Of a DNA stretch of 64,000 nt, positions 25,701-35,035 are shown in pieces. The position numbers and the translations under genes were made by a program. Position 1 is the first letter of the stretch. Each line of letters begins with the position of its first letter. Below the pieces are notes generated by a model. It ran no database searches and had not been told where the DNA came from. It was given only the letters and a program-made list of their open reading frames with translations. This stretch comes from Bacteroidota bacterium (lineage in GTDB: Bacteria > Bacteroidota > Bacteroidia > Chitinophagales > BACL12): positions 1 to 64,000 of the forward strand of contig JAKQVC010000048.1 in the NCBI GenBank assembly GCA_029571985.1. Direction: 5' to 3'.

Positions 25701-28028
25701 CTACTCCTTTACAAAATGTCCTGTTGTGATACAGGATTCCGAAATAACTTGAATATAATATATCCCTGCCGCATAATTTGCTAAAGAAATTGATTCACCT
25801 GCCCACTTGTCGATTCTCTGCACCAATGAACCAGATTCAGAATATATAAATAAGGTAGCGGGCATTGCCAATACCATTGAAATATTGATATAGTCGATAG
25901 CTGGATTTGGGTAAACATTCATCTTATTTAATCCGATAATCTCCTCCCCTGCCTCGCCGGCAGGCAAGCCTTCCCTACAAGGCACACTCACTGCTATTGT
26001 ATTTGATGTTTTAAAACATCCGGTAGCGGTTTTAGTGACGCGACATTTATAATTACCGGGTGTAGTTGCCACATAGGTTGTGGTAGTTGCACCGGCGATG
26101 GCGCTTGCACCTTTGTACCATTGATAAGTGCATCCACCGGACGGTAATTCTGTAAGTGTAACACTGCCTCCTACGCAAAAAGTGGTTGGGCCGCCGGCGG
26201 TGATGGAGGCTTTGGGATTTTTAACAACGTTCACAAGTATTTCGTTAGAAACTGCTGAGCCGCAACCTATGCTTGAGCAGGTATAAGTGCCTTTTAATGT
26301 AGCTGTGTAATTTGCAGAAATCGCTCCGGAGATTGGGATACCATTTCTATTCCATTGGTAATTTAATTCTGTTGAAACAGCTGAGAGTACAACTCCGGAG
26401 CCACTACAAAAGGTGGTTGGTCCGTCTGCAGTGATGTTAATTACCGGTGCCAAACCTTCATCGATATTTGCATTGCAATTATCGTCGAACCCATTACAAA
26501 TTTCAGCAGCTCCAGGATATATTAATGCATTGGCATCATCGCAATCATCATCGTTGGTCACATATCCCACTGGTAATGAGCAGGAAGCAGTTGTTGAAGC
26601 CGCATCACCATAGCTATCTCCATCTACATCGGCATAAAATGTAACTGCAGCGCATAAATCGCCATACACGATAAATACAGCACCTTCGTCAAAACTACCA
26701 TTGTCATAATACCAGACACCGGCCAACATTTCATCTGAACCATCGCCATTTACATCTTCGATAAAATTAGCTTCAACACCTAAGTATGCATTTATTTGAT
26801 TGCCTTCCATCAGCAGTTCACCTGTTGGATTGATACCTGTAGCTGTACCATAATATAAAAAAACAGCGCCTTCGTTGGCTTCACCGTTTACATAATTTTT
26901 TGCCCCGACAATTAAATCACTGTACCCATCATTATTTACGTCGCCATCTATATCTAAACTACCACCAAAGTGCGCAAAATTTTGATTCGCTTCAACAATT
27001 GTTGCCGGCATGGTATTAATACCTGCTCCGGTACCATGGAATATAAATACCCTTCCTTCCCATGTTTGTCCGCCTGAATAAAAATCGGCCCCGATGGCAA
27101 TATCTGTAAATCCGTCGTTATTGACATCCGCATTACCGGATAATCCTCTGCCAAAATAAGCACCGGCCTGATTGGCTTCTAACGAATATGCCGGAGTAGT
27201 ATTTAAGCCGGACGCATTGCCATAATAAATGAAAACCATACCTTCATCTGTCTGACCGTTGTCATAGGTTACGGCAGATATTAAAACATCATCGAATCCA
27301 TCATTATTTAAATCACCTGCAGCAGCAATAGTACTACCAAAATAACAGGAAGCCTGATTTCCTTCCAGCATTAAAGTGGGCGTGCTGCTAATACCGCTTG
27401 CAGAGCCAAGATGTAAATACACGGCACCCTCATCGGTTTGACCATTATCAAAATTTGGCGCTGCGATAATAATATCATCATAACCATCATTATTGACATC
27501 GCCGGCACCGGCAACCTGGTCGCCCAAATATGCTTCCGATTGATTCACTTCTATAGTGGTCATTTCTGCGGTGGTTAATCCGAATACAGTGCCCCAATAC
27601 ACAAAAACTGCCCCTTCGTTGGTTTGCCCATTATCAAAGAAAGGTGCGCCAAAAACAGCATCCGGAAATCCATCACCATTTACATCACCTGCAGCATCGA
27701 CATCAGTGCCTAAATACGCTTCCACCTGATTTTTTTGTCGCGAGCTATAAGCAGGGTTAATGCCGACTGCTGATCCGTTATGAATAAATACAACACCCTC
27801 ATCTGATTGTCCGAATGCATAAGCAGGTGCACCAATTACCAGGTCATTAAAACCATCGTTATTAAAATCGGCTGCAGCAGAGGATACTCCAAATTGGGTA
27901 TAGTCCTGATTACCTTCAATAATTAAATCGGGTATAACCTGACCATGGGATATGTGCAGGTTAAACAAGGCAAGGACAAAAAGCACTATACCTGTTGATG
28001 AAAAATCGTGATGACGCATAAAATTCAA
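25701..28028 (-). CDS. Exported seven-bladed FG-GAP propeller protein, T9SS cargo
   Basis: The 775-residue product has a signal peptide region and seven FG-GAP (integrin alpha-type) repeats, each with a calcium-loop DVNNDGYDD and an EGAVFVYYG strand. A long acidic linker follows (FYADVDGDSYGD...DCDDANALIYPGAAEICNGFDDNCN), then two Ig-like domains and a type A sorting domain (MNVYPNPAIDYINI...HFVKE). The second Ig-like domain is nearly identical in DNA to that of the D-Y-W gene at 23135-25336, although the heads belong to different repeat families. An LPAGEAG insert encoded by a palindrome precedes the sorting domain. It starts 18 nt after the large FG-GAP gene and is likely cotranscribed with it. 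Confidence 0.87.
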   Translation of the reverse strand: MNFMRHHDFSSTGIVLFVLALFNLHISHGQVIPDLIIEGNQDYTQFGVSSAAADFNNDGFNDLVIGAPAYAFGQSDEGVVFIHNGSAVGINPAYSSRQKNQVEAYLGTDVDAAGDVNGDGFPDAVFGAPFFDNGQTNEGAVFVYWGTVFGLTTAEMTTIEVNQSEAYLGDQVAGAGDVNNDGYDDIIIAAPNFDNGQTDEGAVYLHLGSASGISSTPTLMLEGNQASCYFGSTIAAAGDLNNDGFDDVLISAVTYDNGQTDEGMVFIYYGNASGLNTTPAYSLEANQAGAYFGRGLSGNADVNNDGFTDIAIGADFYSGGQTWEGRVFIFHGTGAGINTMPATIVEANQNFAHFGGSLDIDGDVNNDGYSDLIVGAKNYVNGEANEGAVFLYYGTATGINPTGELLMEGNQINAYLGVEANFIEDVNGDGSDEMLAGVWYYDNGSFDEGAVFIVYGDLCAAVTFYADVDGDSYGDAASTTASCSLPVGYVTNDDDCDDANALIYPGAAEICNGFDDNCNANIDEGLAPVINITADGPTTFCSGSGVVLSAVSTELNYQWNRNGIPISGAISANYTATLKGTYTCSSIGCGSAVSNEILVNVVKNPKASITAGGPTTFCVGGSVTLTELPSGGCTYQWYKGASAIAGATTTTYVATTPGNYKCRVTKTATGCFKTSNTIAVSVPCREGLPAGEAGEEIIGLNKMNVYPNPAIDYINISMVLAMPATLFIYSESGSLVQRIDKWAGESISLANYAAGIYYIQVISESCITTGHFVKE
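25948..25968. repeat. 21-nt palindromic insert within a coding sequence
   Basis: The sequence equals the insert at 14037-14057 except for one base in the loop (TCGCC instead of TCACC) and also encodes LPAGEAG in frame. Confidence 0.8.
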
Positions 28029-28046
28029 ACTCGTTATTTAAATATG

Positions 28047-31000
28047 TTATTGTTTCACAAAATCCCCTGTGAAATAAGTATTTCCTGCTTCTATTTTTAC
28101 GAAATACATACCGCTCGCCAGGTGTTCAACATTGATACTAATTGCACTATCATCGGATTCGCCTTGATATACCATCTCCCCAAGTGCATTTGTAATCAAT
28201 ATTGTTTTTGCAGCCTGATTATTTGTTGATATCGTAATAGATGTTTTTGCCGGGTTTGGATATACAACTATTTCATTTTCGAGTTCCTCCCCATCTCTAC
28301 ACGGCACACTCACTGCAATTGTATTTGATGTTTTAAAACATCCGGTAGCTGTTTTGGTTACACGACATTTGTAATTACCGGGTGTTGTTGCCACATAAGT
28401 TGTGGTAGTTGCACCGGCGATGGCACTTGCACCTTTATACCATTGATAGGTACATCCGCCGGATGGTAATTCTGTGAGTGTAACACTGCCACCAACGCAA
28501 AAAGTGGTTGGTCCACCTGCGGTGATGGAGGCTTTTGGATTTTTATTTACAGTTACGTTAATACTGCTTGAGGTTGCAGATGCACACGCATTTGAAGACA
28601 CACATGTGTATATACCTGTAGTTGTAGCGGAATAGGATACCGATGTAGCACCGGCAATATTTGTGCCATTGCGTTTCCATTGCAAAGTTGCACCGGTATG
28701 CGTAGCGGTGAGCACGACGGGAGTGCCCTGACAAACGACAGTTGGTCCGCCGGCAGCGATGGTAATGCTTACGGTGATGCCATCATCTGTTAAGGTATTG
28801 CAATCGTCATCTATACCATTACATAATTCAACCGCACCTGGTTTTATTTCCGCATTGCTATCATTGCAATCGAGATCATTTGTTACATAGCCTATTGGTG
28901 CTGTACATCCTGTTGTTGACACTTCCGGGTCGCCATAACCGTCTAAATCCGCATCCGCATAATAGGTATTTCCGCAAAGGCCGAAATAGGTATATACTGC
29001 ACCATCTCTAAATTCTTCAACTAATCTATAGGGATCACCAATCATAAAATCATGTGCGCCATCACCATTAATATCGCCGGCTGCGCTTATTCCCGAACCT
29101 AAAAAACTAAAGTTTTGCTGACCTTTTACGATGGAATAGACATCCGTATTAATCCCTGAAGGCGATCCGACATAAATCATGACTTGATGATCGTTTGTGG
29201 CTACACTGCTGCTGATTGCAATATCGTCGTATCCATCGCCATTTACATCACCGATACCTTCCACATTTTCGCCCCATTTTGTATGACCTATCATACCGGG
29301 CATAATTAGATTAGGCGAAGCGGAGAACCCGGTTGCACTTCCGTGATAAATGTAAACACGTCCTTCATCAGATGAAATTAAACCATCATAAAGAGGCGCT
29401 CCTGCAATAATATCATCAAACCCATCGCCATTAACATCTCCGGCTGCAGATACCACGCTCAGGTTTGCATTAATGGTATTTGATTCCAAAATAATATCAG
29501 GCGTTGTGGGAATACCTCCTGATGCGCCGTAATAGACAAAAATGGCTCCTTCATCGGTTTGGCCACCATCGTACCATTTTGCTGTGGCCACCACATCATC
29601 ATACCCATCATTATTTACATCACCTGCACCATCCACACAAGTTCCTAATTTGGCAGAAATCTGATTACTTTCCGGGGTAAAGCCTGAACCAAAGCCTGTA
29701 GGACCGCCATATCGTATATAAAAAGCACCTTCTCCGGTTTGTCCGTTGCTAAAATTCATAATGGATGCAACGAGATCGCTATACCCATCGCCATTCACAT
29801 CACCGGCATAACGCACCTTGTTGGCAAAGTTGGCTCCACCGATATTGCCTAATTCCACTTTAAATGAATATCCTTCAATAAATGAGCCATCGGGTTGACC
29901 GAGGTGTAAATACAATTGTCCGTAATTATTTATTGCGCCTACATCTTCTGCTAATTCAGCACCCACAATTAAATCATTGTATCCATCATTATTCATATCG
30001 CCATCAGCGGCTAAAGAACAACCGAATGCACCTGATGCTTCCTGACCTTCAATAATTTGCACCGGTATCGGATTCATCCCTGTGGCAGTGCCATGAAATA
30101 CCATGATAGCTCCTGCGGAAGCGTATGCGCCGGTATAATTATAACAACCCACAACAATATCATCAAACCCATCATTATTTAAATCGCCTGCGGGGGTGAC
30201 ATCATATCCCAAATATTCATTGAGTATATATCTGGAGATGGTTGTATCTATGGTGAAATGCATGTCTTCATCGACAAAACCATCGCAATTATTATCTACA
30301 TTATCCAACACTTCTAATTGCGCAGGATTTGCATAAAAATAATTATCGTCGCAATCGCCGGGTGTTAAATAAATATTTAATGTATAGCCCAATCCCGGAC
30401 TTGCACATTGGATAATTGGAGAGATGCTTTCATCGTAATAATCATCATCATCTAAATCGGCATACCATATCGAATTCGGATTGTATAGAGCATTTACATC
30501 GTTGCAATCGAGGTTATTATTTGCATAAAAAGGCGGAACAGTGCATGATTCAACGGTATTTGTACTCAATCCAAATCCATCGGCATCACCATCATAATAA
30601 AATGTGGATGGGGTACAATTATTTCCGTAATACACAAATGCTGCTCCTTCGTTAGCGAGATCTGAATCGAAGTTATAACTGCCGACGATAACGTCAGCTT
30701 TACCATCACCATTTATATCCCCACCACCGGCAACGGATAATCCATAATCAGCAGACGCCTGATTGGATTCGGATGTAACGACAGCCGTTGCGCCGATGCC
30801 TGCTGCTGAGCCATGATAAATAAATGCACGACCTTCATCTGTTTCAATATTATCGTATAAGTTAGCACCCGCTATAAGATCATCATACCCATCATTATTT
30901 ACATCGCCTGCTCCGCATACACTGGCACCGATATTTGCGAGCGCCTGATTACTTTCAATAGTGGTAACCGGTGTGGTTGGGATGCCTGAGGCAGAACCAT

Positions 31001-32564
31001 GATACACATATACCCTACCCTCACCCGACTGCCCATTTGAATAGGTATACACGCCAACAGCCACATCATCATATCCATCTCCGTTCACATCACCCGCAGA
31101 GGTTACACTGCGTCCCATACCACCGCCAATCTGGTTAGATTCCAATGTAGTTGCAGGAGTTGTTGAAATGCCGGCAGCCGAGCCGTGATAAATAAATGCA
31201 CCACCTTCACTCGATTGACCATTTGCATAAAAAATGGAACCGGAAATGATATCATCATAGCCATCATTATTCACATCACCGGCAGTACTCACCGAATAAC
31301 CGAGATTTTCACTGGTATAGTTTGATTCAATTTTCACTAATGTTGCAGCCGAAACACCTGTTGCAGATCCGCGATATACATATAATGCGCCTTCATTTGT
31401 TTGGCCGTTTGTATATCCTTTTGCACCTATCACAATATCATCATAGCCATCATTATTAATGTCGCCTGCGCCTGCAACAGATGAGCCTAAATACGTATTT
31501 GCCAAATTGCTCTCCACTGTAAAAACAGGGGTTGGATTTACACCTGAGGCAGAACCATGGTACACATATGCCCGACCTTCAAATGACTGTCCATTGCTTA
31601 AATTCTGAGCACCAACAATCACATCATCATAACCATCATTATTTACATCACCCGCTCCGGATAATGTAAATCCATATCTTATTGAAGCAAGACCGCTTTC
31701 TAAAACAACTGCAGGCGTTGCGCTTAATCCGGCAGCAGATCCGTGATAGATAAATACACCGCCTTCATTTGTTGTGCCATTATCGTACTCATAGGCGCCA
31801 ACCATTACATCATCGTATCCATCACCATTCACATCACCTGCATTCGCAGTAGCATAACCAAATCTGGAAAGTTCCTGATTACTTTCTAATACGACATCCG
31901 GATTTGTGCTGACTGGGTCAACCGTGATGGGATATACCGCATCTGCATCATCTACTACTAACGCCAGAATTCCATCCTGAAATGTCATGGTTGATGGCAG
32001 GATTTTATGTTGGCTATCCCACACGTTTAGATCGGCATAATGATATTGCCCACCATCCGAACCAACTCCTCTTAAAACATTACCATCGCATTGAAACTGT
32101 AATTGCTCTGAAGTGAATTGCAGTTGCACCTGCAATTTTCCCGGAACATTAGATTGTTCATGCACAATAAAATTTTGTCGCATGCCTGCATCTGTGTTTT
32201 GATACTGAATATCGAACTTATCAAACGCATAGGTAAGTGATTCATCACCAAAAACAATTTTCGGATTTACAGTCGTGGCTGCAATGGCAGTTTCTCCTTT
32301 AAAAACACCTACAACAGTCTGTTGCACCTGCCAGAACGGAGATTTTGTTGATTGATTCTGCAATGCAACACCTTTAGGGGAATATGTTATTGATAATTGA
32401 TGTGACGCATTGTAATCTGTGAAGCTATTCTGCTGCTTTGCTGCAGGTGCATGCACATTATTTTTTGCTAACTGCTGATTTTCAATCGTATGTACATTTT
32501 TGGTCACGATTACCAGGCTCAACAAGGTAGATACTATCGAAACAAAGCTCAGGCGATATAACAT
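28047..32564 (-). CDS. Giant exported protein with two seven-bladed FG-GAP propellers, T9SS cargo
   Basis: The 1505-residue product starts with a hydrophobic export segment and a 200-residue beta-rich domain ending in YPITVDPVSTNPD that I cannot name. Seven FG-GAP blades follow (about 220-640), an acidic linker with FYYDGDADGFG, WYADLDDDDYYD and VDNNCDGFVDED, then seven more blades, a second linker (YYADADLDGYGD...ELCNGIDDDCN), two Ig-like domains and a type A sorting domain (IVVYPNPAKTSITI...DFVKQ). It looks like two head-linker modules fused onto one tail. FG-GAP loops (DVNNDGYDD) imply calcium binding. A good promoter (TTG-N16-TAAATTTG) lies about 50 nt upstream. Confidence 0.88.
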   Translation of the reverse strand: MLYRLSFVSIVSTLLSLVIVTKNVHTIENQQLAKNNVHAPAAKQQNSFTDYNASHQLSITYSPKGVALQNQSTKSPFWQVQQTVVGVFKGETAIAATTVNPKIVFGDESLTYAFDKFDIQYQNTDAGMRQNFIVHEQSNVPGKLQVQLQFTSEQLQFQCDGNVLRGVGSDGGQYHYADLNVWDSQHKILPSTMTFQDGILALVVDDADAVYPITVDPVSTNPDVVLESNQELSRFGYATANAGDVNGDGYDDVMVGAYEYDNGTTNEGGVFIYHGSAAGLSATPAVVLESGLASIRYGFTLSGAGDVNNDGYDDVIVGAQNLSNGQSFEGRAYVYHGSASGVNPTPVFTVESNLANTYLGSSVAGAGDINNDGYDDIVIGAKGYTNGQTNEGALYVYRGSATGVSAATLVKIESNYTSENLGYSVSTAGDVNNDGYDDIISGSIFYANGQSSEGGAFIYHGSAAGISTTPATTLESNQIGGGMGRSVTSAGDVNGDGYDDVAVGVYTYSNGQSGEGRVYVYHGSASGIPTTPVTTIESNQALANIGASVCGAGDVNNDGYDDLIAGANLYDNIETDEGRAFIYHGSAAGIGATAVVTSESNQASADYGLSVAGGGDINGDGKADVIVGSYNFDSDLANEGAAFVYYGNNCTPSTFYYDGDADGFGLSTNTVESCTVPPFYANNNLDCNDVNALYNPNSIWYADLDDDDYYDESISPIIQCASPGLGYTLNIYLTPGDCDDNYFYANPAQLEVLDNVDNNCDGFVDEDMHFTIDTTISRYILNEYLGYDVTPAGDLNNDGFDDIVVGCYNYTGAYASAGAIMVFHGTATGMNPIPVQIIEGQEASGAFGCSLAADGDMNNDGYNDLIVGAELAEDVGAINNYGQLYLHLGQPDGSFIEGYSFKVELGNIGGANFANKVRYAGDVNGDGYSDLVASIMNFSNGQTGEGAFYIRYGGPTGFGSGFTPESNQISAKLGTCVDGAGDVNNDGYDDVVATAKWYDGGQTDEGAIFVYYGASGGIPTTPDIILESNTINANLSVVSAAGDVNGDGFDDIIAGAPLYDGLISSDEGRVYIYHGSATGFSASPNLIMPGMIGHTKWGENVEGIGDVNGDGYDDIAISSSVATNDHQVMIYVGSPSGINTDVYSIVKGQQNFSFLGSGISAAGDINGDGAHDFMIGDPYRLVEEFRDGAVYTYFGLCGNTYYADADLDGYGDPEVSTTGCTAPIGYVTNDLDCNDSNAEIKPGAVELCNGIDDDCNTLTDDGITVSITIAAGGPTVVCQGTPVVLTATHTGATLQWKRNGTNIAGATSVSYSATTTGIYTCVSSNACASATSSSINVTVNKNPKASITAGGPTTFCVGGSVTLTELPSGGCTYQWYKGASAIAGATTTTYVATTPGNYKCRVTKTATGCFKTSNTIAVSVPCRDGEELENEIVVYPNPAKTSITISTNNQAAKTILITNALGEMVYQGESDDSAISINVEHLASGMYFVKIEAGNTYFTGDFVKQ

Positions 32565-32617
32565 GGTTTATTTATTATACAGTGATTACAAAGGTTTTAT
32601 CTGACAAACTGCTATCA

Positions 32618-32644
32618 CAAATTTAGGCAATTCTGTTCCTACAA
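32618..32644 (-). promoter_or_regulatory. Promoter, TTG-N16-TAAATTTG (minus strand)
   Basis: TAAATTTG (32625-32618 on the minus strand) is an exact -7 match, with TTG 16 nt upstream. It would drive the two FG-GAP genes. Confidence 0.6.
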
Positions 32645-32830
32645 GGCAATGAGACCGTCATTTGCAGGCATAGCAAACATATAACTAAATAAGTGTATGG
32701 ATTTATTAAATAACTGCAGGGGCCTCAGTTCCAGGGAAAGCTTATGCCTATGTTAATTTAATCTGTATTTGTGGGTTAGGTTAGTGCAACCGGAGCCCTG
32801 GCGGTTAAACTAATCATCAGGTTGCAAGGA

Positions 32831-35026
32831 TTACTCAAACACACATGTTGCATGCAAGATTTCGGCATCACCAATCAGGATTATGGCATATACCCCTTTT
32901 GGCAAATCGCCGGCGTAAATCTGTTCCCCCTGCCAGCCGGTAATATGCTTCACCAATGCCCCTGACTGATTGTATATTTTAATATCATTTATGAAGGTCG
33001 GATCGACATCAACAGAAAAATAATCGGAGGCCGGATTTGGATAAATATTGACCTCTGTATTTTCAGTTAATACTTCTCCTTCCTTGCAAGGAACGCTCAC
33101 CGCAATGGCATTCGAATTTTTAAAACAACCTGTTGCTGTTTTGGTAACCCGGCATTTATAATTGCCCGGTGTGGAGGCTGTATAAGTTAATCCTGTTGCA
33201 CCTGGAATAGCAGATGCACCTTTATACCATTGATAGGTACATCCGGCAGAAGGTGCCTCTGAGAGTATAACGCTACTACCAACGCAAAAAGTTGTTGGTC
33301 CGCCGGCCACAATTGTTGCTTTTGGATTTTTATTTACTGTTACTGCAATAGCAGATGAAGTTGCTGTTCCGCATGCACTGGTTGTAGTGCATGCATAGCT
33401 ACCTGTTTGTGTTGCGGTATAATTGGTGCTTGTTGCACCGGCTATCGTTACACCATTCTTTTTCCATTGCAGTGATGTGCCATTGTGCGTTGCTGTAAGC
33501 ACAACATTACTTCCCTGACAAAACGTTGTTGGTCCGTCAGCTGCAATTGAAATAGTCACTGTGATACTATCATCCACAAGGCCATCACAATCGTCGTCAA
33601 TACTATTACACACTTCTGCTATTGGAACACAAGTGCTTTCCAGTTTAAACACCCAATAATCGCCATAGGATGCGCCCATATTAGCTTCAGTTTTATCGCC
33701 TGAGATACCTGAATATGAATGTCCCCCTAAGATGACACCACCATCAGCTGTTACATCCGTATCATAAGGGGCATCATAATTGGTGCCTCCGATGGTATTT
33801 TGCCAGGCAATGGTGCCATCAGCATTTAATTGCATCACCCAGAAATCATAGAAGATGGTACCACCGCCAATCACGCCTTCCGTTTTATCGCCCAATGCGG
33901 TTGAAACAGAATTTCCCGCGATGAAATAACCACCATCAGCTGTTTGTACAATATCATTTGGATAATCGTCGCGGTCGCTGCCAATATCATTTTGCCATAC
34001 GATTCCACCGGTACTATTCAGTTTTAATATCCAAAAATCTGAATAGAAGGTTACGTTATCGTATGTAGTTTCTGTTTTGTCACCACTGAATAAAGACCTG
34101 GAATCACCGGCTACAATATATCCTCCGTCAGTTGTTAAATCAAAGGACCTGAAATTATCATTACTGCTACCTCCGATACCATTTTGCCAAACAATGGAGC
34201 CGGTGCTGTTGATTTTTATAATCCAATAGTCTGCACCGCCCATGGAGGCTTCGGTTTTATCGCCATTTAAACCGGAATAGGAAGTTCCTCCCAAAAGAAA
34301 TCCGCCATCCGCCAATGTTATTACCTTGTATAAATAATCTTGTGAAGTACCGCCGATGGTATTCTGCCAGGCGATAGTACCATCACCATTCAGTTTGATT
34401 ACCCAATAATCTGATGTAGTAAACGCTCCGGTATTATTTTCCGTTTTATCTCCTGATATAGAAGAATAAGAATAGCCTCCCAATAAATATCCGCCATCTG
34501 ATGTATTCGTTATATCGTACAAAATATCGTCTAAAGAGCCGCCAATCGTGTTTTGCCATACGATTGCACCTAATGCGTCCAATTTAATTATCCAATAATC
34601 TTTTCCGCCCATGGATGCTTCAGTTTTATCGCCGGAAATTCCACTTGCAGAATATCCACCGCAGATGTAACCACCATCAGGCGTTTGTTTGACAACATAC
34701 AAATAATCATCATTTGTGCCACCAATCGTGTTTTGCCAGGCAATCGTACCATCTGCATGTAATTTCACTATCCAAAAGTCAAAACCGTTGGGACCACCAG
34801 GCCAGGCGGCTTCAGTTTTATCTCCGGAAATAGGCGAATTAGAAACACCACCCATGATATAACCACCATCGGAAGTTTGTTCAAGTGAGCGCATGTCTTC
34901 ATACCCGCTTCCACCAATCGTGTTCTGCCATTCGATGGGTGGAGCCTGGGCAAACAAAGTATTCACTAAAAACAATAATGCGCATATAATAAACGAGGAA
35001 CGATAAATAAGGGTGTGTGTTTTCAT
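32831..35026 (-). CDS. Exported seven-bladed propeller protein (D-Y-W type), T9SS cargo
   Basis: The 731-residue product has a signal peptide (ending LVNTLFAQ), seven D-Y-W blades with very regular WQNTIGG openings and SGISGDKTEA loops, linker EVCNSIDDDCDGLVDD, two Ig-like domains and a type A sorting domain (VNIYPNPASDYFSV). The last residues are ATCVFE rather than the F(V/I)K(Q/E) of its siblings, an odd end for a T9SS signal. Its ATG is 9 nt beyond the stop of 35036-37195, making it the third gene of a probable three-gene operon. Confidence 0.85.
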   Translation of the reverse strand: MKTHTLIYRSSFIICALLFLVNTLFAQAPPIEWQNTIGGSGYEDMRSLEQTSDGGYIMGGVSNSPISGDKTEAAWPGGPNGFDFWIVKLHADGTIAWQNTIGGTNDDYLYVVKQTPDGGYICGGYSASGISGDKTEASMGGKDYWIIKLDALGAIVWQNTIGGSLDDILYDITNTSDGGYLLGGYSYSSISGDKTENNTGAFTTSDYWVIKLNGDGTIAWQNTIGGTSQDYLYKVITLADGGFLLGGTSYSGLNGDKTEASMGGADYWIIKINSTGSIVWQNGIGGSSNDNFRSFDLTTDGGYIVAGDSRSLFSGDKTETTYDNVTFYSDFWILKLNSTGGIVWQNDIGSDRDDYPNDIVQTADGGYFIAGNSVSTALGDKTEGVIGGGTIFYDFWVMQLNADGTIAWQNTIGGTNYDAPYDTDVTADGGVILGGHSYSGISGDKTEANMGASYGDYWVFKLESTCVPIAEVCNSIDDDCDGLVDDSITVTISIAADGPTTFCQGSNVVLTATHNGTSLQWKKNGVTIAGATSTNYTATQTGSYACTTTSACGTATSSAIAVTVNKNPKATIVAGGPTTFCVGSSVILSEAPSAGCTYQWYKGASAIPGATGLTYTASTPGNYKCRVTKTATGCFKNSNAIAVSVPCKEGEVLTENTEVNIYPNPASDYFSVDVDPTFINDIKIYNQSGALVKHITGWQGEQIYAGDLPKGVYAIILIGDAEILHATCVFE

Positions 35027-35035
35027 GTTAGTTGA

